DNA of 54,025 bases from DATCDR01 sp036510575 (GTDB taxonomy: Bacteria > Actinomycetota > Acidimicrobiia > Acidimicrobiales > Bog-793), in assembly GCA_036510575.1 (NCBI GenBank), contig DATCDR010000175.1, positions 1 through 54,025 on the forward strand, written 5' to 3'. Below the pieces are notes generated by a model. It had not been told where the DNA came from and searched no databases. It saw nothing but the letters and a program-made list of their open reading frames with translations. Shown in pieces: positions 43,557 through 50,690 of the stretch; within the stretch, counting starts at the first letter, position 1, and each line of letters starts with the position of its first letter. A program made the translations under genes and the position numbers.

Positions 43557-43778
43557 CTAACTCGAGACCGGATCGAAGCCGTAGCCACCAAGCGGCCGAC
43601 AGCGAAGGATGCGACGAAACGCCAACCAACCGCCACGCAGCGCGCCTCGGGCCGTTATCACTTCAATGGCGTAATCCGAGCAAGACGGCACAAACCGACA
43701 CGGCGATGGTCGTCCGGCATGCCAGATCTGGTACGCCCGTATTGGGAGGATGACCACGCGCGACGGCAGGCGGCTCAT
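43557..43778 (-). CDS. yidD: Membrane protein insertion efficiency factor YidD
   Basis: 73 aa peripheral membrane protein. It begins MSRLPSRVVILPIRAYQIW and has the three-Cys signature CRFVPSCSDYAIEVI and CRPLGGYGFDPV. The ATG at 43778 overlaps the rnpA stop as ATGA. An in-frame extension to 43937 is antisense-like and was not used. Confidence 0.92.
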   Translation of the reverse strand: MSRLPSRVVILPIRAYQIWHAGRPSPCRFVPSCSDYAIEVITARGALRGGWLAFRRILRCRPLGGYGFDPVSS

Positions 43779-44119
43779 GTTGGCACCCGACTCGCTCGTC
43801 GCATCGCGTCTACCACCCGTCTTTGTAAGTCGCCGAAAGGCGTCCCAATGACGTCCGGACCTAGAACGATCAGGTAAGTGCCAGGAACAAGGTCCCGCGA
43901 CGCTATCGCGGCTATCGCCCGGAGACGCCGTCGCCACCGATTCCGAACGACTGCACCTCCAACCTTCCGACTGACGGAAAAAGCAACCCGAGGAATGGAG
44001 TCGCCCTGTTCCGACGGAGCGAAGTGTACTCGCACGGCACCTGAGACGGCTCGGCAGCGAGATTTGCCCAGTTCAGCAAAGGCTTGCCGACCCCTCACGG
44101 GCGCCGGCCGCCCACTCAA
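43775..44119 (-). CDS. rnpA: Ribonuclease P protein component
   Basis: Protein subunit that helps RNase P RNA trim tRNA 5' ends; 114 aa. The RNR motif is RVAFSVSRKVGGAVVRNRWRRRLR. TTG start overlaps the rpmH stop as TTGA, so translation is coupled. The RNA subunit (rnpB) is not in the window. Confidence 0.93.
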   Translation of the reverse strand: MSGRPAPVRGRQAFAELGKSRCRAVSGAVRVHFAPSEQGDSIPRVAFSVSRKVGGAVVRNRWRRRLRAIAAIASRDLVPGTYLIVLGPDVIGTPFGDLQRRVVDAMRRASRVPT

Positions 44120-44250
44120 GCGGAGAGGTTTACCCGGCCGCGGTTGCGTCGGGCCTTCAAGATCGATCTCCCGGCTCGCGTGGCCATACGGTGCCGAAAT
44201 CCATGGCGCTTCGACCGGCGTCGTACGTTTGGTTGATAAGTCCGCTTCAT
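44116..44250 (-). CDS. rpmH: 50S ribosomal protein L34
   Basis: 44 aa, read directly from the sequence: MKRTYQPNVRRRSKRHGFRH then RMATRAGRSILKARRNRGRV then NLSA. This is the whole L34 consensus. AGGAG is five bases before the ATG at 44250. First gene of the leftward rpmH-rnpA-yidD-yidC-khpB-rsmG-parA-parB run, divergent from dnaA (161-base gap holding both promoters). Confidence 0.98.
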   Translation of the reverse strand: MKRTYQPNVRRRSKRHGFRHRMATRAGRSILKARRNRGRVNLSA

Positions 44251-44411
44251 CTCGCTCCTGACAAAAGACTGTTCATATTAGCTCGTTCCGGGGCCAGACA
44301 CGCCAACGCAGAGGCAATGGGTCCAGCTGTACGATCAGTCATCTTCACGCCAGCCTCACGGGATCCACCAGGCAGTCCCGTAAGGAACTGGGTCGGAAAG
44401 GCGGAGACGAG

Positions 44412-45773
44412 GTGACCGATGTGCAGCAGCTGTGGGATCGGTGTGCCGGCGTCATTCAGTCACAAGTCTCGGATGCAACTTGGCGAACCTGGTTCGCAGG
44501 CATCGGCACGGTAGGGATTGTCAACGGCACGCTCGTACTAGCCGTACCGAACGCATTGGTCCGCGATCGCCTAGAGAGCCGTTTTGCCGGTCTTCTCCAC
44601 GACGCCATCCGCGACACTTCAGGATCCGAGCTCACCATCCGGTTTGATCTCAACGCAACCGACGGCGGAGACATGGTCGAAGACCCGGCATCACCCGCAG
44701 CTGCAGGGCCGAACGATGACCGTGGAACGAGCACCCGGGATGAAGAGTCGTTGCCCTCTGGGAGATATACCTTCGAAGGCTTCGTTATTGGGCCATCCAA
44801 TCGCTTCGCCCACGCCGCAGCGCTCTCTGTCGCAGAGTCCCCTGCGAGGGCGTACAACCCGCTGTTCATAATCGGCGACGCGGGACTTGGAAAGACTCAC
44901 CTTCTCCAGGCCATCCGCAACTACGTGCTCGAGAACTTCCCAAAGCTCCACGTCCGTTACGTCTCGACTGAGACGTTCATGAACGAGTTCGTTGAGGCAA
45001 TCCGGAGCAACTCGACCGGCGCGTTCAAACGCCGGTACCGAGAGTGCGACGTACTCCTGATTGATGACATTCAGTTCATCGAGGGCAAGGACGCTCTCCA
45101 GGAGGAGTTCTTTCACACGTTCAATTCCCTCCACGACGCGGCGAAGCAGCTGGTCATTACCTCGGATCGGCCGCCCGGATCCATTGCGACGCTAGAAAAC
45201 CGGCTGCGGAGCCGGTTCTTGTCCGGCCTCACTGCCGATATTCAGCCACCAGAGCTTGAAACCCGCATCGCTATCTTGCGTTCAAAGGCTGAACACGAGC
45301 GGGTCGTCATCAACGACCAGGTGCTCGAGTTCATCGCGATCATCGTGAAGGACAACATTCGCGAGCTCGAAGGCGCGTTGATTCGGGTTAGCGCTTACGC
45401 CCATCTAACTCGTCAGCCGCTTACAAAAGAGCTAGCCGAAACCGTCCTCGCTGATCTCGTATCGTCGCGTCAGCCTCGGCGTATCACGGCTCAACAAATC
45501 CTTGTAGCGACCTCTGACATCTTCGGGTTTCCGATCGACGAGCTGTGTGGGCCGTCCCGGCGTCGGCCGCTCGTCATTGCCCGACAGATCAGCATGTACG
45601 TCTTTCGCGAGTTGACCGACTTTTCGTACCCTGCGATCGCGCGTGAGTTCGGTGGGCGAGATCACACGACCGTAATCCATGCCGTTGAAAAGATTGCGGG
45701 GCTCATGAAGGAGCGACGACAGATCTACGAACAGGTAACCGAATTGACGCTGCGCGTCAGAAACGGCGAGTGA
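44412..45773 (+). CDS. dnaA: Chromosomal replication initiator DnaA
   Basis: AAA+ initiator that binds DnaA boxes and opens oriC; 453 aa. Domain I (VQQLWDRCAGVIQSQVSDATWRTWF), a linker of about 40 acidic residues, the ATPase with GDAGLGKTH (Lys161) and VLLIDDIQFIEGKD, and the DNA-binding domain IV with the signature DHTTVIHAVEKI. GTG start at 44412 with GGCGGAGACGAG upstream. It has the usual place between rpmH and oriC. Confidence 0.98.
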   Translation: MTDVQQLWDRCAGVIQSQVSDATWRTWFAGIGTVGIVNGTLVLAVPNALVRDRLESRFAGLLHDAIRDTSGSELTIRFDLNATDGGDMVEDPASPAAAGPNDDRGTSTRDEESLPSGRYTFEGFVIGPSNRFAHAAALSVAESPARAYNPLFIIGDAGLGKTHLLQAIRNYVLENFPKLHVRYVSTETFMNEFVEAIRSNSTGAFKRRYRECDVLLIDDIQFIEGKDALQEEFFHTFNSLHDAAKQLVITSDRPPGSIATLENRLRSRFLSGLTADIQPPELETRIAILRSKAEHERVVINDQVLEFIAIIVKDNIRELEGALIRVSAYAHLTRQPLTKELAETVLADLVSSRQPRRITAQQILVATSDIFGFPIDELCGPSRRRPLVIARQISMYVFRELTDFSYPAIAREFGGRDHTTVIHAVEKIAGLMKERRQIYEQVTELTLRVRNGE

Positions 45774-45779
45774 CGTGAA

Positions 45780-45795
45780 TGTGTCACGTGAAACA
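45780..45795. promoter_or_regulatory. parS-like site at the edge of oriC
   Basis: TGTGTCACGTGAAACA differs from the 16-base parS consensus TGTTTCACGTGAAACA by one base. It is six bases after the dnaA stop codon. ParB loading here would place the origin in the segregation complex. Confidence 0.8.
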
Positions 45796-45967
45796 ACAAA
45801 GATGTAGTTCGGTGGACAACTACTCCGGGCGTTGTGAACGCGGCTTGGCTAGATGTGGACGACAAGCTAGTTGTTCCAGCAAGTCAAAATTACAAAGTTG
45901 TCAGATGTGCACAGGACTGGATAACTAGGGCCTAAATAAACCTACCTTGACCAGGGCCAATGATAAG

Positions 45968-46022
45968 TTTTCCACAATCCACAGCATTACTACCACTACT
46001 AGATTTATAAATAACTACTAAG
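45968..46022. promoter_or_regulatory. Origin-unwinding element with DnaA-trio-like repeats
   Basis: Two overlapping DnaA-like boxes (45968-45983) are followed two bases later by ATTACTACCACTACTAG, then an AT-rich tract. On the complementary strand, read 3' to 5', this gives AAT-GAT-GGT-GAT-GAT, the DnaA-trio pattern known from Bacillus and other bacteria. The order box, short spacer, trios, AT-rich DNA is as expected for strand opening. Confidence 0.6.
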
Positions 46023-46040
46023 AAGAGGAACTCAACAACG

Positions 46041-47165
46041 GTGAAATTTAGAACCGAACGTGACGTTTTGCTCGAAGCTCTGTCGACAGCGAGTCGGGCC
46101 GCCTCACCTCGGACTACCGTCGGTACCGGATCACCGAGCATCCAACTTGCCGTGCACGGCAACCGCCTCGAGATCATTGGATCGGATCCTGACTTGGTGA
46201 TTGAAGCGAGAATTCTGGTTCAAGGTGATTCTGACGGCATCGCGTTGTTGCCATCCAGGCTTGTGGTCGACATCGTTCGGGCATTCGAGCCCGGCGCGGT
46301 CAGTTTTGACGGCACTGAGGATGAGATTCGGATCACCTCCGGCAGGGCAGAGTTCGTGGTTCGAGTCGCGACCGGCGCGGAGATCACACGACTTTCGTCT
46401 CCAATGAGCGACGCGGTAACGCTTCCCTCTGCTCGCTTCGCTGAAAGTTTGCGTCAGGTTATTCGTGCCGCGTTGACAGACGATTCTAGAGCCCCCCAGC
46501 TCACAGGTGTGTTGATGGTAGCGACAGCCGAGGGTTTGCGACTCGTAGCGACAGATTCCTACCGACTCGCGTTCAGTGATCTTCCGGGCGTCAGCGCGCT
46601 CGAGGAAGGCCTAGGAGTGTTGATTCCAGCGCGAGCGCTGTCGGAGATTCAGCGACTAACGACGTCGAATGATGAAAAAAGCGAAGCGACGCTGATCTTT
46701 CGCCACTCCGAACTTGACGCGGTTTTCGAGGTAGGGGAGACGAAACTCACAACTCGCCTTCTGAAGGGGCCCTTTCCGGACTACCAACGGCTCTTGCCGC
46801 CCTCGTACCCCAGCGCACTTGTGACGAGTAGAGAGGACTTGGCTGCAGCAGTACGACGAGTGCGGCTGATGGTCCGGGATACGAAGGACGCGATGACACC
46901 CGTACGTGTCGCCTTCTCGACCGACGGGGCAGAACTGACCGTTCTAACGGCGGAGAGCGGTCGTGCAGCCGAACGAGTCGATGGTCGTTTTATAGGCGAA
47001 GACCTGACTGTGGGCTTTAACCCCAGCTATCTACTCGAAGGTATTGACGCGATCCGGGCAGATGACGTCGTCATCGAGGTGATCGACTCCACCAAGCCAG
47101 CCACGCTCCGTGGTGACGGAGAGACCGACTACCGCTATCTGCTAATGCCGGTGCGACTCCCCTGA
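46041..47165 (+). CDS. dnaN: DNA polymerase III beta sliding clamp
   Basis: Ring-shaped clamp that tethers the replicative polymerase; 374 aa, normal length. It begins MKFRTERDVLLEALSTASRA, with LRLVATDSYRLAFSD in the middle domain and the C-terminal LLMPVRLP end that forms part of the peptide-binding pocket. GTG start at 46041 with a GAGG upstream. Its stop TGA is part of a CTGA where recF may begin. Confidence 0.97.
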   Translation: MKFRTERDVLLEALSTASRAASPRTTVGTGSPSIQLAVHGNRLEIIGSDPDLVIEARILVQGDSDGIALLPSRLVVDIVRAFEPGAVSFDGTEDEIRITSGRAEFVVRVATGAEITRLSSPMSDAVTLPSARFAESLRQVIRAALTDDSRAPQLTGVLMVATAEGLRLVATDSYRLAFSDLPGVSALEEGLGVLIPARALSEIQRLTTSNDEKSEATLIFRHSELDAVFEVGETKLTTRLLKGPFPDYQRLLPPSYPSALVTSREDLAAAVRRVRLMVRDTKDAMTPVRVAFSTDGAELTVLTAESGRAAERVDGRFIGEDLTVGFNPSYLLEGIDAIRADDVVIEVIDSTKPATLRGDGETDYRYLLMPVRLP

Positions 47166-47179
47166 GTCATCTGGTCTGG

Positions 47180-48238
47180 TTGGAAATAACCGATTTTCGT
47201 AGCTTTCACCGTACAAAATTTGAGCCGGCTGGATCAGGACTGACGGTGATAAGTGGTCACAACGGGGCAGGTAAGACAAGCCTTCTTGAAGCCATTGGGT
47301 ATCTGTCGGTTCAAGAGTCTTTTCGAGGATCACCACGGGAGGCCCTTGTCCGGGTAGGTGCTTCTTCGGCGGTGATCCGTGGTGAGTTCGAAGAACAGAG
47401 CAGGCCGACGTTGGTAGAAGTTAAAATCGCACCGCCGCGCCGAGACGTTGTGCAGCGAAATCGCCAACGTGTGAGCCGCGTTCGAGAGCTTCTCGAGACC
47501 TCGCGGGTAACCGTATTTTCTCCTGATGATCTGTCACTCGTAAAGGGCGGTCCGGCCGAACGGCGCCGATACCTCGACGACGTTCTCGTCTCAGCGTTTC
47601 CGCGACACGCGACACTTCGTCAAAGTCTTGACCGGATTCTTCGTCAGCGTGGAGTTCTGTTACGACAAGCTGGTGGCCGCCTCTCTCCTGAGATCGAGGC
47701 CACGCTCGACGTGTGGGATGAACAGCTAGTCGATGTAGCAGATGAGCTGACCGCTGCGCGCCAACAGCTCGTCGCCGAGCTCAACCCATGGGTCCGCGAC
47801 GCCTTTTCTCGACTGACAAAACTCCCAGAATCATTGGAACTCACCTACGAGCTCTCCTACGCCGGAGATTTTCGGACCGCGTTAGGGTTAGCGCGAGCTA
47901 GTGACCTCAAACGCCAGAGCACGGGGATAGGCCCGCATCGAGATGAGGTGATGATCGACCTCGGCGACCTCGACGCCCGGAGCCGGCTCAGCCAAGGACG
48001 CCAGCGAGCGGTGACGCTCGCGCTCCGTCTTGCATCCCATGAAGTTGTGACACACCACGTCGGATCGCGGCCGCTACTACTGCTCGACGACGCGTTCAGC
48101 GAGCTCGACGAAGCGACGGCCAACGCGCTCGTTCGAGAGCTTCCAGAAGGCCAAGCAGTGCTTACTACCGCGGGACCATTACCGCTCGGTCTTGAAGCGG
48201 CGGTCACACGTTTCCTCGAACAAGGCACGCTAAGTTGA
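47180..48238 (+). CDS. recF: DNA replication and repair protein RecF
   Basis: SMC-like ATPase that helps load RecA at gaps; 352 aa from the TTG at 47180. Walker A is GHNGAGKTSLLEAIGYL; the closing LSQGRQRAVTLALRLA signature and LLLDDAFSELDE Walker B are present. TTG gives a truncated N-terminus (MEITDFRSF). The six codons upstream read LSHLVW, which fits the usual RecF start, so translation may begin at CTG 47162. No Shine-Dalgarno sequence favours TTG. Confidence 0.93.
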   Translation: MEITDFRSFHRTKFEPAGSGLTVISGHNGAGKTSLLEAIGYLSVQESFRGSPREALVRVGASSAVIRGEFEEQSRPTLVEVKIAPPRRDVVQRNRQRVSRVRELLETSRVTVFSPDDLSLVKGGPAERRRYLDDVLVSAFPRHATLRQSLDRILRQRGVLLRQAGGRLSPEIEATLDVWDEQLVDVADELTAARQQLVAELNPWVRDAFSRLTKLPESLELTYELSYAGDFRTALGLARASDLKRQSTGIGPHRDEVMIDLGDLDARSRLSQGRQRAVTLALRLASHEVVTHHVGSRPLLLLDDAFSELDEATANALVRELPEGQAVLTTAGPLPLGLEAAVTRFLEQGTLS

Positions 48239-48603
48239 TGCCGCCGCAGGTGCCTCGCCGTCGTGTTCTTCCTGACGAAGAAGCTGAAGAAGTCGCGACT
48301 GCACCATCAGGACACCCGGTCGGCCCTGCGATTAACGAGTATTTGACGGCGAATGGCTTCGCCCGCGTCGTTCGGCTCAGCGCGCTTATGGACGTGTGGG
48401 ACACGACAGTTGATCCAGATGTCGCGGCGCACTGTCACCCCATGCGATTTGAGGGTGAGGATCTAGTTGTTGAAGTTGATCATCAGGGTTGGGTGATCGC
48501 GCTCACCTTTCGCGAGGCCGAGCTCCTTGCACGCCTCGGAGCAGCTCTCGGTGAGAGAATTACCGGTCGTTTAAAGGCCTATGTCGGTAGTGATCCGGCA
48601 TAG
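48238..48603 (+). CDS. DUF721/DciA-like helicase-loading protein
   Basis: 121 aa. The core (VGPAINEYLTANGFARVVRL to LARLGAALGERITG) matches DUF721, a family that includes DciA, which loads DnaB in bacteria that lack DnaC or DnaI. No dnaC-like gene is seen here. ATG at 48238 overlaps the recF stop as TGATG. Same place as mycobacterial Rv0004. A helicase-loader role is inferred from the family. Confidence 0.85.
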   Translation: MPPQVPRRRVLPDEEAEEVATAPSGHPVGPAINEYLTANGFARVVRLSALMDVWDTTVDPDVAAHCHPMRFEGEDLVVEVDHQGWVIALTFREAELLARLGAALGERITGRLKAYVGSDPA

Positions 48604-48686
48604 AATGGGAGGCACACCTCGCCGGACCATCGACACTTCGATGGGAGACCGGCCGCTTCGGCACCTGTCGTCAAGGAGACGCGCCT

Positions 48687-50630
48687 GTGGTCGCAAACGC
48701 CCAACCTGACAGTCCCGAAGACTCCTCGTACGAGGCCGAGGACATCACGGTTCTCGAGGGACTCGAACCGGTTCGCATGCGACCAGGAATGTTCATCGGG
48801 TCTACTTCAACTACCGGACTCCATCACCTCATTTGGGAAGTCGTCGACAACGCTGTCGACGAGGCGATGCAAGGATTCTGCACGCGTATTGACGTCTCAC
48901 TTCTTGCCGACGGTGGTTGTCGTGTCGTTGACAACGGGCGAGGTATCCCAACTGGGCCCTTCCCACCGGATCCAAGTAAATCAGCCGCGGAGATCGTGCT
49001 CACGGTGCTGCACGCAGGCGGAAAGTTCGGTGGTTCAGGTTACAAGGTCTCCGGTGGCCTGCATGGCGTCGGAGTGTCGGTCGTCAACGCGCTTTCCAGG
49101 CGGCTCGATCTTGAGATCGATCGCGACGGCAAGCGCCACGAGATGTCCTTCGAGAAGGGCGGCCGCCCTACGGGCCCTTTGCACGTGACCGGAAATGCTC
49201 CGGGAGGACGCACCGGCACCACAGTGACGTTCTGGCCAGATGAGACCATCTTCGACGAGATCGAATTTCGGGCACAGACCGTCGTCGAACGACTGCAGAT
49301 GATGGCGTTTTTGAACAGGAATCTCGAGATCAACTTCACTGACGAGCGACCTGATCACGAGCAGTCCGTGAAGTTCCAGTACGCCGGGGGGATCGAGGAC
49401 TTCGTCCGTCATCTCAACCAGTCCAAGGAGCCGCTCTTTAAGAAGGTCTGTTACTTCAACCAGAGTGAGACCGACCAAGAGGTCGAGATCGCGTTGCAGT
49501 GGAACGAGAGCTATAACGAGTCGATTCACTCGTTCGCGAACGGTATCTCGACGATCGAAGGCGGTATGCATGAAGAGGGCCTGAAGAAGGCCCTCACCAA
49601 CATCGTCAACCGGTACGCCCGAACCAAGAACGCGCTGAGAGAGTCGGACGCGAACTTCCAGGGCGAAGATATCCGGGAAGGTCTCACCGGAATTCTCTCG
49701 GTTCGTCTCCGCGAGCCGCAGTTCGAGGGCCAGACGAAGGCCAAACTCGGCAACGTCGCGATGCGCTCGCTCGTCGAGCGAGCGACGAACGAGAAGCTCG
49801 GGATGTGGTTCGACGAAAATCCGCGTGAAGCTAACCAAATCGTTCAAAAGGCGCTGCTTGCAGCTCGAGCTCGACTCGCTGCTCGCCAAGCACGAGATCT
49901 CACACGTCGCAAGTCCGCACTCGATGGCGCAGGTCTGCCCGGAAAGCTGATCGACTGCTCGTCTCGAACCCCTGCGGACTCAGAGATCTTCATCGTCGAG
50001 GGGAACTCCGCTGCGGGATCGGCGAAACGCGGCCGGGATCCACGGACACAGGCGATTTTGCCGATTCGCGGAAAGATCTTGAACGTCGAACGTGCCCGAA
50101 TCGACAAGATGTTGAAGAATCAAGAGATCCAGGCGTTGATCATGGCTATCGGCGCCGGTTTCGGCGACGAGTTCGATCCCGCGAAACCGCGCTACCACAA
50201 GGTCATCATTCTTGCGGACGCTGACCCGGACGGCAGTCACATCAGGACGTTGCTCTTGACGTTGTTCTTGCGCCAGATGCGCCCGCTCATCGAAGCTGGA
50301 TTTGTCTACGCGGCCCAGCCGCCGTTGTTCTCCACGCTGGTCGGGACAACCAAGGTCTATTTGAAGGACGAGTTCGCACGGCAGCAGTTCCTTGACGAAC
50401 ACCCCAATCACAACAAGGAGTTTCAGCGTCTGAAGGGGCTCGGGGAAATGGACTGGGATGAGCTCCGCGACACGACTATGGCCGCTGACAAGAGAACACT
50501 CCTGCAGGTCACGATGGACGACGCGATCATCGCCGACGAGGTGTGCTCGATCCTGATGGGCGAGGACGTGGATCTTCGCCGTCGATTCATTCAGACGAAC
50601 GCGAAAGACGTCCGATTCCTCGACTTCTAG
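48687..50630 (+). CDS. gyrB: DNA gyrase subunit B
   Basis: ATPase subunit of gyrase, which introduces negative supercoils; 647 aa. GHKL motifs: VVDNAVDEAM, VVDNGRGIPTG and GGLHGVGVSVVNALS. Toprim motifs: IVEGNSAAGSAKRGRD and ILADADPDGSHIRTL. AAGGAGA lies about seven bases before the GTG. Length normal, no intein or insert. Confidence 0.98.
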   Translation: MVANAQPDSPEDSSYEAEDITVLEGLEPVRMRPGMFIGSTSTTGLHHLIWEVVDNAVDEAMQGFCTRIDVSLLADGGCRVVDNGRGIPTGPFPPDPSKSAAEIVLTVLHAGGKFGGSGYKVSGGLHGVGVSVVNALSRRLDLEIDRDGKRHEMSFEKGGRPTGPLHVTGNAPGGRTGTTVTFWPDETIFDEIEFRAQTVVERLQMMAFLNRNLEINFTDERPDHEQSVKFQYAGGIEDFVRHLNQSKEPLFKKVCYFNQSETDQEVEIALQWNESYNESIHSFANGISTIEGGMHEEGLKKALTNIVNRYARTKNALRESDANFQGEDIREGLTGILSVRLREPQFEGQTKAKLGNVAMRSLVERATNEKLGMWFDENPREANQIVQKALLAARARLAARQARDLTRRKSALDGAGLPGKLIDCSSRTPADSEIFIVEGNSAAGSAKRGRDPRTQAILPIRGKILNVERARIDKMLKNQEIQALIMAIGAGFGDEFDPAKPRYHKVIILADADPDGSHIRTLLLTLFLRQMRPLIEAGFVYAAQPPLFSTLVGTTKVYLKDEFARQQFLDEHPNHNKEFQRLKGLGEMDWDELRDTTMAADKRTLLQVTMDDAIIADEVCSILMGEDVDLRRRFIQTNAKDVRFLDF

Positions 50631-50690
50631 TTATTCGGATGCTCGCGGACCAGCGATCACCGTGTGTGTTGAAACAGAGAGGCTGAAGCC

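Larger units (their letters stand above)
45774..46040. other. oriC: Origin of replication (oriC)
   Basis: 267-base gap between dnaA and dnaN, the oriC site in most Actinobacteria. Single-mismatch DnaA boxes: GGTGGACAA at 45811, TGTGGACGA at 45854, TGTGCACAG at 45906, TTTTCCACA at 45968 and CAATCCACA at 45975. The base composition is far lower in GC than the genes around it, and the 3' part is AT-rich. A parS-like site lies at its left end. Gene direction diverges at this locus, which fits an origin. Confidence 0.85.
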
